Assembly: GCF_016808095.1 (NCBI RefSeq)
Contig: NC_068972.1
Coordinates: 4,043,001-4,107,000, forward strand
Direction: 5' to 3'
From: Vigna angularis
Taxonomy: Eukaryota; Streptophyta; Magnoliopsida; Fabales; Fabaceae
DNA: 64,000 bases
In this document: positions 54,301 to 64,000 of the stretch, one piece after another
Position numbering within the stretch: the first letter of the stretch is position 1
How the letters are laid out: the number at the start of each line of letters is the position of its first letter
Notes under the pieces: model-generated
Told to the model about the DNA's origin: nothing
Database searches by the model: none
Seen by the model: the letters and a program-made list of their open reading frames with translations, nothing else
Made by a program: the position numbers and the translations under genes

Positions 54301-56740
54301 CAATCGCATAACTAACCTCAATAGGCGTCATCAATTCAAAAGGCTTCTCCCAACTAGATACTTTAGTTTTCTTATTGTAATAAAATCTGAAAAATTAATT
54401 GAAAAGTTATACAATTAAACTTGTGAACAATTATATCTAGAAGCCTATAAATGTTTCTTGTGCCAAGAAAATATGCATTACCCTAAAAAAATAGATATTC
54501 AATCCAAATTACCAAACAAATGTCCTGAACATTAAATAATTGACGGCTTCATCAAACAAGGGAGTCAATATATATAATTATAAGTATATGCAGGTAGTTT
54601 TGTGTGGGTGGATCTGGGTGAGAGCCCCCCAGCCTTGATTTCCCTCCAACCACTGTAAAAAATATTTCAAGCTCAATTATATGTGCCCAAAATGAATAGC
54701 GATATCAACCTAGTTTGACTAAATAAAAACCTAATCACACTTTACCAACCCCTGGTTTACATTTAACCATGATATCACATTATGCTACATTTTGATATGA
54801 GGTACTCAATAATGACTGACTGTTGTGTGGCTTCCGTTGACCGAGATTCAACTTGAACAGAAAGTTGTCTTCCTTTCCACTAAGCCTAAGATGCGACAGA
54901 GGTAGGTTACAAAGACACTATAACATTCAAGTTAGCAGAAATTTTGCAATTTAGTGATTAGTAAATGTGCCAATTAGTGAGGCAAATGCCATTTCTTGAT
55001 TGGATGTCAGTCCTCAACCCTAGCAGCAATTGTGACAGCAATTGTGGGATTTCACATTGCAATCATGTAAATTGAAAGCTATTGTCAGTGTGTCATTTTC
55101 ACCCTATGTTCCAATATATACATAGACATTCTTAGAGGCGAAAAACAACTTTTCCACCTTGGAACCGAAGATGAAAATGGAACCTCAGCCAAAAATCTAA
55201 ATTGTCATTATTGCAACACAAAACCCCACAATTGTTGTCATATTTGTGGCAAGGCTCAAAGACTGACATCGTCAAGTAATGACACATGTTCCACTAACTA
55301 ATGCAACTATTGCTTAACATTAATTTACCAATATATTTGCTTACTCAAACATCAAAGTGTCTTTACTGTACCGACCCGTATTCAATGAAGTAGAAAGGAA
55401 CCGTCCATACAACTCGATTCTCAGTCAACAAGAGCCATAGGTAAAATTAAAACAGTATACAGTTAATATCTGGAGTAATTCAAATAAAACAATTCTTAAT
55501 GCCAGTATACATTATTTTTTTTCATTCACCCCGGTAATATAAAACAAGACCCCAAAACCGTTTCCCACTTTATAGGATTGGCTACATGGATCCAACAACA
55601 CGACATAATGTTCATAAATTATTTGAAGAATATGCAATATCAACAGCATTGTACCCTAGGAATGCAAGCAAACATTCAAATCCCTTACGTTCTTCCAGTA
55701 GCAGTGGTATGCTCAATCCAATCTGTGGAGCCATTCTTAGCTAGCTGTGGCGGGACAATGGTAGCCTGAAAGACAGAAATTAAATTTGCATGAAATTCTG
55801 CTTATATATGAGCCATAAGACTCAATCCATGTTATGACAAAAATAAGTAGGATACATACCGAAGGCATGACAGTTGGAACTAAAGGCTGTCCTCCACCGT
55901 TGCTCTGAAGAGTTGTCCCTGTGGTAATGCTCTGGGATGAAGAGCCCGTGAGAGCATGGACTTGGGGAACAGGTTGAAATTGCCCGGTAGAATTAAAATT
56001 TGTCTGCACTTGACCATAAGTAGGTGCTGCAAACTGTGTAATGGCGATCTTCAAATCAGCATTCACATTTAGAAAATTTGGCTTATCCACTACAAGTGCA
56101 ACATACAGGCCAAGACTTTACCGTATATGATGAAGAGAGTGCCATTCCCGGACCACCTACACCTGGTGTGTAACCATTTGGAGCTTGAGAATCAGGTTGA
56201 GGCATCATTGATTCAGATGGGATGTGCAGGTTTGGGCGAGCAACCGGCATTGGAATTGCCTGCGAGGGGGGTGGCAACTGCGGACTAGGTCTTGGGGGTA
56301 ACTGTTGAATTGGTTGAGAAAATTGGGGCTGTTGATTTTGAGGAGGCATGCCAACACCAATCATGGGAACACCACCAGGACCAACAGGTTGATGATGGTG
56401 ATGCTGGTAATGTTGAGAAGGCATGGAAATGAACTGTTGTGGCTGCTGAGCAGGAACAACGGGTCGGAACTGCACAAACAGATATGTTCCTTGAAATAAA
56501 TAATAATTTGACACAGAGCCAATACAATCACAGAAAACAAAAAAAAAATACATTACCTGAACAGGCATAGGTGGAGCATAATTGCGGGGAGGATCCACTG
56601 AACCGGAAATAGGAGGCCGAAGAGGCTTTCATGACAAAAACAAAACACATGTAAAAATAAAAGAGACAGAGGAAAACCAAAATTTCCTAGTTCAATATAT
56701 ACTCTACCTGTAAACCTGGATATTGCGGATTATTTGACAT
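36351..56740 (-). CDS. PRP40A: PRP40A-type pre-mRNA-processing factor, 28 coding exons
   Basis: Minus-strand exons: 56740-56708, 56625-56557, 56469-56122, 56033-55860, 55765-55689, 54386-54317, 49319-49267, 49183-49126, 49024-48657, 48563-48491, 48402-48307, 48226-48158, 48035-47958, 46531-46445, 46351-46317, 46204-46099, 44707-44627, 44548-44456, 44352-44299, 44199-44083, 43897-43799, 43022-42975, 42835-42743, 41961-41854, 41755-41691, 37626-37524, 36868-36584, 36473-36351. Frame is kept throughout (1020 residues). The N-terminus is Pro/Gln-rich. WW1 runs W224 to P249 and WW2 from W265 (second Trp 287). A Ser/Thr-rich linker (295-470) leads to about six FF domains (474-873), then a Lys/Arg/Glu/Asp tail ending GDGVDRW. 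Prp40 proteins sit in U1 snRNP and bridge the 5' splice site and branch-point proteins; plant homologues also bind the RNA polymerase II tail. The AG just before the ATG suggests a 5' leader intron. Confidence 0.95.
38067..38395 (+). mobile_element. Degenerate TRIM retrotransposon in PRP40A intron 25
   Basis: The left LTR starts TGTTGGAAATTCCACACC at about 38067 and ends near TTAAGTCTACTTGTTAGG. It is followed by TTGGTATCACAAC, a mutated tRNA-Met primer site. A second, diverged copy at about 38273-38395 starts GATCTCACACTGATCAG and ends TTTAAGTCCACTTTCTAAG. The layout and words match the TRIMs at 11.9-12.4 kb, but both LTRs have drifted far apart, so it is old. It lies antisense to PRP40A. 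Confidence 0.65.
39518..40521. mobile_element. Possible 1-kb non-autonomous DNA transposon in PRP40A intron 25
   Basis: The left end reads CTTTGGATAGAGAATTTTAA and the right end, on the other strand, TTTTGGATAGAAAATTTCAC. Both are followed by AT-rich sequence with many AATTTCAAATT words. No clear target duplication or transposase is visible, so the borders are approximate and the class is unknown. Confidence 0.4.
42821..42948. repeat. Exact 64-bp tandem duplication across a PRP40A splice acceptor
   Basis: Positions 42821-42884 and 42885-42948 are identical over all 64 bases. The unit contains the first 15 nt of exon 23, the AG acceptor and 47 bp of the preceding intron, so the acceptor now exists twice (exon start at 42835 or 42899). 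The inner one keeps the frame. The outer one adds 64 nt and reaches a stop codon within 31 codons. Confidence 0.95.
43177..43496. mobile_element. 320-bp solo LTR in PRP40A intron 21
   Basis: The sequence starts TGATAGG and ends CCTATCA, the inverted TG...CA ends of an LTR. It is flanked on both sides by GTAAT (43172-43176 and 43497-43501), a perfect 5-bp target duplication. Internally a CTATATAAG motif lies at about 43286-43294, a likely LTR promoter TATA box. There is no internal retrotransposon sequence, so the element has recombined to a solo LTR. Its short size suggests a copia-type origin. Confidence 0.85.
44985..45430. other. GC-richer insert of unknown origin in PRP40A intron 16
   Basis: Intron 16 (44708-46098) contains a block with markedly higher GC than the surrounding intron. 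It includes an inverted CCCAACCC / GGGTTGGG pair at 45039-45046 and 45064-45071 and a 119-codon frame on the + strand that resembles no protein I know. It may be a transposon piece or captured DNA. I found no clear target duplication. Confidence 0.35.
49867..50379. repeat. Imperfect direct duplication in PRP40A intron 6
   Basis: Two diverged copies, about 49867-50085 and 50127-50379, share long words including GACAGAGCATATT/AACAGAGCATATT, CCAAAAGTCCAT and TGCACCTGTAAATTTCTTTT, in the same order. The second copy carries an extra ~30 bp in the middle. This is an old segmental duplication in the intron, not coding. Confidence 0.8.
51118..53526 (+). mobile_element. 2.4-kb Pack-MULE in PRP40A intron 6
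   Basis: The left end runs from GGTTTAATTCATCATTTGGT and the right end, on the other strand, from GGTTTAATACATCATTTGGT. The inverted repeats continue with few mismatches for about 190 bp, to the GATGAATACGTGGC word. On both sides is TTATCAAAA (51109-51117 and 53527-53535), a perfect 9-bp target duplication as made by Mutator-like transposases. The interior has no transposase. Its right part holds a threonine dehydratase fragment; its left part (51300-52600) is of unknown origin. A MULE-type element carrying host gene DNA is a Pack-MULE. It lies in the 4997-bp intron between exons 6 and 7. Confidence 0.9.
52688..53256 (+). pseudogene. Threonine dehydratase fragment captured in the Pack-MULE
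   Basis: Translated in + orientation, the first part shows an N-terminal stretch with [20 protein letters not shown], then [20 protein letters not shown] and [20 protein letters not shown], ending KGVICS. This matches the region around the pyridoxal-phosphate lysine of plastid threonine dehydratase (threonine deaminase), first enzyme of isoleucine synthesis. The text then jumps, in another frame, to [17 protein letters not shown] and [13 protein letters not shown], about 100 residues later in the normal protein. An in-frame TAG at 52889-52891 lies before the SYLTNIL part. The piece has no introns and no C-terminal regulatory domains. It is a non-functional, rearranged fragment. Confidence 0.88.
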
Positions 56741-57308
56741 CTGAGCAGAGAACCCTCACACACTATCAAAAGAGTGTATAGTTATCAGTATCTTAAGAAC
56801 CCCAAATATATCATTTTGTAAATAAATTTGACAAGTTTTGGGTGCCCATAAATTGGAATCTAAAAAATTACACAGAAACGGATACCCAAAACAATGTGCC
56901 TAAAAAATCACCGACAGAGAAGCTGTATGGAAGAGAAAGTCCCCGATACTGAATCTTCTTCCAACGGGGGTAAAGGAAATTAGGTTGCAAGAAGAAACGA
57001 GGGTGGAATAAAGTGTGTGTACGGATAATAATTGAGGAGAAGATGAGACATACGTACCAATTTATTAGGTTGATGCCTGCGATTGAGTGCTGGATGAAAC
57101 GGTAATGGGGATTTTACAGTGAACAAGATGAGGAGACAAGACAAGAACACTAGTTATCTTGGTAATGGTAAGTGTCCCTCTTTATATCTTCTTGATTAAT
57201 TGATTTTCCAAACCAAAACCTTTTCTCTCTCCTTTTTATTTTCTGCTTTTTCTTAGGGCAGATTTCCCAGCAAATAAATAATAGGAGAGAAACGGGTCGT
57301 GGACTCGT

Positions 57309-57315
57309 GGCCCAT
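57309..57315 (-). promoter_or_regulatory. Site II-like TGGGCC motif upstream of PRP40A
   Basis: GGCCCAT (TGGGCC on the gene's strand) lies about 570 bp upstream of the PRP40A start codon. With a predicted leader intron, the transcription start would be near 57.0-57.2 kb, so this motif could be in the promoter. A single motif is weak evidence. Confidence 0.3.
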
Positions 57316-58920
57316 TAATTATTTTTTAAAATTAAATTATGTAATGTTTTTACAACAAAAAAAAACGTTTTAAAGTTAGATAATTTGAGTTTTTATGATA
57401 ATGATATTTTTGACAATATTTTTTTTTAAATATTTTAACATTATTTATGTATCATTCTGTGTGATTGTTTTATGTTAGTGTTTATGATTATTATTACGTA
57501 TTGTGAAGTAATTTTAAATTAATTACATAATGATATATTGATGATGTTAAAATTTTGTTAAAAAATGTTGTCAAAGTATCATTTTCTTTTTATGACTTTT
57601 AAATACACAAATTCCATTTCAAATATATAAAATGAAATATATTAACTGTGTCCCGCTAAAACTCATTGATCAATATATTAAAATTTACTTAAAAAATCTT
57701 AAAGATCCCCTTCTCTAAATCCCAACTATGTGTCCAATATAATCTTAGAACTTTGATCAATATTCAATCTCGTGTATTATTTATAAACCTTTTTTTTTCA
57801 TGTTCCAAATCTATTACAAATTCTCAGACTTTTAGATAAAAATAATAATAATCTAAGACTTTAAAGTGAAATATAAATGACAAAAGGGTACGAAAATGTA
57901 TAAGATTATATTAACTAAAAAATAGAAAAAAAAATATTAATACTTGTTCATTACTCATTTATCATCTCTGGTAACTATGTGTAATTTTCTTTATAATTTC
58001 AGTATTATTCTTTAAAATAACTCATCAATCATATACAATCAGCTTGGAATCTTAAAAAATTGTAAAATGATAAGACTTCAAAGTAAATGAGCATCTAGCT
58101 CACAACTATTGTGATGTTATTATGTATAACTAGTAAACTTTGATTTCAAAGTAAACAAGTATACTTTGACTGGTATATATTATTAGACTAAAAGAATTGC
58201 GTGCCCCTTGTCTTTAATTTTTATGATACTAAATAATTAAAACATATTTAAGATAATAAGAGAAGGCTTTATATAAACAAAACGTATTATCGTGTTTATA
58301 AAGGAATATTTAACAATGTTGTTGAAACATAAAAATACATTATTCTCCTTTGTGAGCATTCCTGAATAATTATTGATTTATTATACATTATTATATATCA
58401 TTGCATCTTTTTTGTATGATGTTATTCAACCATTCATAACACATGATGGGATGTGCTCTCCAAAACAAAGACATAACAGTGGCCAAAGTAATATCAGAAA
58501 GGCATTATTGCATAATAATGAGATAAAAAAAATAGAGAAATTAACTAACAAATTGTATAAGCTCAAGCAACTCTTAGCAATGTAAATATGCTATGTTATT
58601 AACAAAAAAAATTAGCTGATAAAATATGTTAATGGTAATTTAGTGCATCATAAGAAAGTCTTACGAGACATTTAATGTCTCTCTAAAGATAATATTATGA
58701 CATAATATATACAAAATAACGGAAAGCTACATGAATTTTTAACAAAAAAAACTTATATACAAAGCAACTAAATAAATATATAAAACTATCTACCGCATTT
58801 TTGTCTTCCATCAATAACGTATCATCATGTCTCAATATTTGTTTACATTGTAAAGTGATCGTCGCAAAATCACAACAAAACACAAAATAATTAAAGGATA
58901 AGCTAATATACAAAATATGT

Positions 58921-59228
58921 GGCCTAATTTAATCAAAATACACCAATTTATAAACTAAATGTGTATAACATATAACAAGTCTTATTTTCACACAAACAAT
59001 TGATATTAGACTAAATAATCAAAATGTATGTCTTTGACACAAGGATTCAACATATGTGTGTACTTCTAGTCAATGTCTGGCCTAATTTAATCAAAATACA
59101 CCAATTATAAACTAAATGTGTATAACATGCAACAAGTTTTGTTTTCACACAAACAATTGATATTAGACTAAATAATCAAAATATATGTCTTTGACATAAG
59201 GATTCAACATATGTGTGTACTTCTAGTG
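58921..59228. repeat. Two-copy tandem repeat, about 158-bp unit
   Basis: The segment starting GGCCTAATTTAATCAAAATA and ending ATATGTGTGTACTTCTAGT occurs at 58921-59072 and again, about 95% identical, at about 59079-59228. Differences are a few substitutions and single-base indels. Confidence 0.9.
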
Positions 59229-60906
59229 GTGTTTATGCTCTACAAAGTCATAAATAAGGAAGTTATCATCTTACCACTTACAAGGTTAATCCCCTTCGCA
59301 CCTAGGACCAATAGTTTAGTGGCTATGATCTCTTGCGACTATCACCATGTAACTCATTATACTCTATTTGAGCATGAATAGTTATCATAGTATCATGATA
59401 CATTTTTTCGGACCCACCCACATCTCAATACATACACTAAAAAAGTATAACAAATTCTCATTGGATTGGTACCCATCATGCTTAGATAAACATCATAAAT
59501 CAACCATCGTATTAATATTTATTAAAAAAAAATCACTTAAAACATAACAGGAGAGAACATATGAAGACTTGTTTGTCTACCTATTATAAAATTAATGAAC
59601 ATTTTGACTAACTTTGATATCTTTCAACAAGAATATTATCGTTAAACGACTACCAAGTCAGTAGCTCTATGACTTTAACTTTATTGATCGAGCATATCTT
59701 TTAAAAAAGTGTAAACAATAATATGTGATTATATTATTTTTGTGTACATATATATAAAGAATATTTATTTATTTGATGTCTATATTTATTTATTAAATTT
59801 ATTTTTTAGATAATTTTTTTTTAAATTAAAATAATTATTTTATCAAATTTAACTTTTAAGTGAATGTGTTTATTTAAATTTAACTGTACTGTAGTTTGTT
59901 TGTTTTTTATTTTTTAATTATAAAACCTACAAATAAATAAAATATTTTCAATAATCTTATAATAGTACTAATAATAAAAAAATAATAAATAAGTTTATTT
60001 TTTTATAAGAGATATATATAAATTATAAGGTTTAATTTAAGTTGCCATTAATTGCTATAAGTTATATTTAGCTTAATTTTTAAGCAAATAATACTGCAAG
60101 ATATTCTAAAAATAATAACAATTCATTTTACATAATAATATATATCAAATATAATAATAAATAATACTTAAGATATATAGTCAGATAAATAAGTAAAAAA
60201 GAATGTGAATTAATATTTTTAATCTTATGTACGAATTAGCGATATTTAATGTGTTAGTAAGAAATTTGATGTAGTCTCAACCTAAAAGAAATAGGATTAA
60301 ATCATCCGTATATATTATTTGCATTGATAAATTTTATGCGTTTTGTTGTCATTCCATGTAAGTCACTTCTCCTCGTCCTCTTTGAAATTCTTAGCGAAGA
60401 AGATCTCAAAAGATTGAAAAAAGAAAAAAACTCATTAAAGAAACACATCCTTGTTGTCTTCTTGTTGGAATTTAGATTTTATGTTGGAAACTTTATGGAC
60501 ACTAATTTTAATGCGCTATAATTAAAACTAAATTAATATTATTAATACTAACAAATTCACTAAAAGATTTGGACTGACCGTTGTTTATTGCGTTTGTCTT
60601 GTTAAATAATGATGTTTTGGTTGAAATATATTAATTTCTTTGAATTTGAGTCTTTTTATGGCTTAAATCGTTCGTTTGTAAAAAATAAGTTTAAAATATA
60701 TCATTGTTATTATTATAGAGTCTGGATTAAGATTGACAAATGAAATAATTTTGTGAGAATATTTCAAATATTAGTTTCTATTATTGTTTGGTTACGAATA
60801 TAAATATGTGTAGTATCTAACTTTTAAAACAAGTATAGGAATTTAATGAATCGTTACTATTCTTATTCTCATGTCTGTTTTTTATTGTCTTTTTTTCATT
60901 TTAAGG

Positions 60907-61204
60907 TTTTTTTCACTTGAATAAATTTGAGGAAAGTGATTGAATCAATTTGGAAGGATTTGAAGGTAAATTTTTTATTGTTTATTTGAGTGAATTTGAA
61001 GATAAGTGAGAGTGAATTTAAAAGCAAAGGTTGTTTGTGAGAATTATGCAGGATTTGATTCATGTGACACATTAAATAAATTTACTTCCAAATCCACCCT
61101 CATTTACCTCCAAATACACTCAAAAAAATAATAAAAATTTTACCTTCAAATTATCTCAAATCCATTCAATCACTATTCCACAAATTCATTCAGGTGAACA
61201 AAGT
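60907..61204. mobile_element. Fold-back MITE, about 300 bp
   Basis: The left half (TTCACTTGAATAAATTTGAG, then AGTGATTGAATC and GGATTTGAAGGTAA) is mirrored on the other strand by the right half (TTCACCTGAATGAATTTGTG, then AGTGATTGAATG and ATTTGAAGGTAAAA). Each arm is about 120 bp with a ~60-bp centre. There is no coding capacity. I could not settle a target duplication, so the superfamily is open. Confidence 0.65.
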
Positions 61205-63421
61205 GTAAATAATTAGGTAATTTAAAATATTTATATCAATTTTCTTTTTCTTCAATTTTATAACTTATTTCTAAGACAAGTATGTATGTGATGACTTATA
61301 TTGTTTTTGATCATTATATTTATGTAATTGTTATTTGATTCTATTGTTTAATATTTATACATTTACAACTTACTTTTTGATATTTAGTATTGTAGCATAT
61401 GATTTGACATAAAATACTTTATAATACATGATGTTTTTTATATAAAAAAATAATAATTAATACTTAAAACAGTAAATAGACAATTATAAGTATACTTTTT
61501 ATTTAATGAGGATTGTTATTATTTGGTTATTGAACAAAAATTTATGGATAAGTGATAAGATTTTAACTATGATTTGATGATTAATTTTGTATTATGATCT
61601 ATAAATGAAAGTAAGTATTATGAAACAAACATTCCATAAAAAATATCAATGATATTATAAATAAAAACAGAATATAAATAATAATCAACATACAAAACTA
61701 TTGGTATTTAATTATAATATATGAATATGATCCAAATAGGTGTAGGTTGGACTGTTCCATAATAAAAAGAATGTACTTTTTAATATGCTTATTAAGTTAG
61801 ATATCAACATAAACTATGGATCTTGGAAGTTTGAATTAGTGTATAAGTTATATTAGACATCGAACTTAAGTGTATAATTTATAGATATATTGATTATGTT
61901 CTTGGGTGGATTGACCTTGAAATTGTGTTTATATGTTATAAAATAACCATTTTCGTGAACCGTTTATTTTTGTGTTTTTTTTAGTAAAATGTTTGATTTT
62001 GATATATTTATTTAATGTAAATGTTAATACTGTATTTACTTTAACTTATTTCAATCTGATTGATAATGAGAAACTCACACGTAGAGAAAGTGAAATATTA
62101 AAATTAATTGGTGCAATATTTGTATGTATTTTTTTTTAAGTTTTTCTTATGTGGACATACATGATGGTGGACTAAAAGAGAATGGACTATTTGGCATTAT
62201 CAATCATATATTGAATATCTATAATTTAACTCTCGTATTAACAAATTGATGTGATTGTTATATTATTCCATTGTTTTATTTTCTTATTTTTGTATATTAG
62301 GAAATATTAAATTATATCATTAGTATAAAATGGTATTGTGAACAATGTGAAACTATGAAGGCCCGTTTATAGTTATAGACGATTATGTGTAAAAATATAT
62401 ATAAAAAAATATAACAATCTTATTATATAACTAATTTTTAATGAAAACAATAAAAGTCATTTACTATTTGAAAATAACAATAATATCATTTTTACATTAA
62501 CCATAAAATTTCCATATTTTCTGTTGTTTTAATCACAAATAAATAAATGACAAGATACAATGACATAGACCCTTTTTTTAATAGAAGTTCACGTTTAACT
62601 TACGAGAGCTTAAACTTAATTAGATATTTGAAAAATAATAGTCTATTTTTTTATTTCTAAAAATTCATCATGTTTTTTTTAAGTTAGAAAAAACCTACAT
62701 GAACGTGTTTATTTTAAATTTAAAGATTAAATTCATCAATATAAATTATAAATATTTTGATATTGAAAACGTATGACTAAAAGCACATTTTTTTTCTAAT
62801 TTTAATTTCAAACGAGTAAAAGATACATCCTCTCCTTATGTTGTAAGTATTAAATATATAACATATAGTATATAATTTTTTCCAATCATCGTCATTTTAT
62901 ACATAGCAGAACATCACATGATAAATATGGTCAAATTAATGAAGACACGCATGCGACGGTTGATGAAACTGACCTGTCTTTACGGATATGTTATAAAGAT
63001 CTTACTGTCACTGGAACACACAAGCTTAGTTGAAGAAATTGATTCAAAAGGCAAAATTGGTGGTTGATTAATGTTCAACTTCCTCATGACTTTTAATTAA
63101 AATTTACTTTGTATTTAAATGCCTCATTTTCAGGAAGAAAAAAAAAATAATCATATGAAATAAGACACTTTAATTAAAAAAAATCAACCGATTAAAAATC
63201 AAACGAACTAACATTATTAAAGATGAAATGCGGGTTTTGTTAGTATAAAAATTTAAATTATTAAATATATATCTTTAAAAGTTACATTATTTTTGTTCCT
63301 TTAAAATTTAAATATGTTTTTTAAAACTATATGTTTAAATTTTTGAAAAAACTAATATTCTAAAATTTATTGCGAAGGAAGGGAAACATGTAACATCCCA
63401 TAATCTCACACTAGAAAATGC

Positions 63422-63423
<2 letters not shown>

Positions 63424-63459
<36 letters not shown>
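63424..63459. repeat. (TA)n microsatellite
   Basis: About 36 bp of alternating TA just inside the presumed LTR. Confidence 0.95.
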
Positions 63460-63462
<3 letters not shown>

Positions 63463-63744
63463 TTTAAACTCAGATTTCAACTACAAATTCATAAATAAAA
63501 CTCAAATTTTTCTAATTTAATCTTCTATTTCTTTCTTCATCGGCACTGGGTCAGACGACATTCCTTCATCTGCTCCCGTATAACGAATTATACGATCATC
63601 GCACATACACAAACACAAACAAGTAGGGTGAGCTAACATGCAACAAATCATTTATAAGACATGCATAATTACTTCGATACAAACATCATATAATAATTAT
63701 GTTAGACACCCTCATACCATCGTACTACAATTCCTATTGAACAC

Positions 63745-64000
63745 TCGTCCCACAATACCCAATAAACACCAAAATACCCAATAAACACCACTATACCCAA
63801 TAGACACTCATTCCACAATACCTAATAGGCACTTATCCCAATGATATGTTGATGAGCGATACAACGGAAGGTTTTTCACTTGTGATGTCATTCTTAGTCC
63901 CCTCACTATGTCTAAAATCGGCACATAGACCAGGACATTCTGCCCTCCATACCATTCACAAGGTTAGTCCCCTCACTATGTCCTAAACCGGCACATAGAC
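63745..64000. repeat. Short tandem repeats at the right edge
   Basis: First come several variants of ATACCCAATAAACACCA or CAATACC(C/T)AATA(G/A)(A/G)CACT in a row, with a period of about 19-33 bp. Then TAGTCCCCTCACTATGTC, followed by a TAAA(A)TCGGCACATAGAC-like phrase, occurs at about 63896-63930 and again at 63965-64000. Confidence 0.75.

Larger units (their letters stand above)
57316..63388. other. AT-rich intergenic DNA, no gene seen
   Basis: No reading frame has recognisable protein content. The stretch holds a two-copy tandem repeat (58.9-59.2 kb), a GC-richer patch at 59.2-59.5 kb that may be an old LTR, and a fold-back MITE (60.9-61.2 kb). Confidence 0.65.
63389..64000. mobile_element. 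Probable start of a Ty3/gypsy-type LTR, cut by the window edge
   Basis: At 63389 the sequence TGTAACATCCCATAATCTCA begins like the LTRs of many plant Ty3/gypsy (Tekay-type) elements. It is followed by AAACAAGTAGGGTGAGCTAA, a phrase I associate with those LTRs, and by short internal repeats. No second LTR, primer site or coding region is within the window, so this rests on recalled similarity. Confidence 0.45.

Overview
This is a plant nuclear window from an AT-rich, intron-rich genome. I infer a legume, most likely of the bean/cowpea tribe. The reasons are the very long (TA)n tracts, small LTR elements whose ends begin TGTTGGAAGTCTCACATCG and run into a TGGTATCAGAG primer-binding site, and the short introns with T-rich 3' ends. 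I could not test the species assignment. Only about 14% of the window is gene exons or promoters, or introns of the small genes. The rest is repeat-rich intergenic DNA and one very large gene.

Layout. Positions 1-16.6 kb hold no convincing gene. They contain TA microsatellites, a 237-bp MITE with a 9-bp target duplication, two head-to-head TRIM retrotransposons and a possible CACTA end. Positions 17.1-21.5 kb hold three small genes: a SOB FIVE-LIKE (SOFL) gene on the + strand, a compact unknown 80-residue gene on the - strand, and a small chloroplast-targeted PsaN-like gene on the - strand. At 22.3-23.3 kb lies a 955-bp non-autonomous Mutator-like element with an 11-bp target duplication. At 24.6-27.5 kb is an eight-exon RsmE-type rRNA methyltransferase gene (- strand) with one GC-AG intron and a paired site II promoter motif. 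At 31.6-31.9 kb is a phytosulfokine precursor gene (- strand) with a TATA box.

From 56.7 kb down to 36.35 kb on the - strand is one gene of 28 coding exons encoding a 1020-residue PRP40A-type splicing factor (two WW domains, about six FF domains, charged tail). I reconstructed it exon by exon with reading frame kept throughout. Its long introns hold many insertions: a degenerate TRIM, a likely 1-kb DNA element, a solo LTR with a 5-bp target duplication, and a 2.4-kb Pack-MULE (51118-53526) with long terminal inverted repeats and a perfect 9-bp target duplication. The Pack-MULE carries a broken fragment of a threonine dehydratase gene. A 64-bp exact tandem duplication copies the 3' splice site of one PRP40A exon.

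From 57.3 kb to the end is AT-rich intergenic DNA with a two-copy ~158-bp tandem repeat, a fold-back MITE, and what looks like the start of a Ty3/gypsy-type LTR running off the edge.

The genes do not form a pathway: they are neighbours with separate roles (cytokinin-related regulation, chloroplast, rRNA modification, peptide signalling, splicing). I found no wholly new biological system. The most unusual items are the gene-capturing transposon inside PRP40A and the duplicated splice acceptor.
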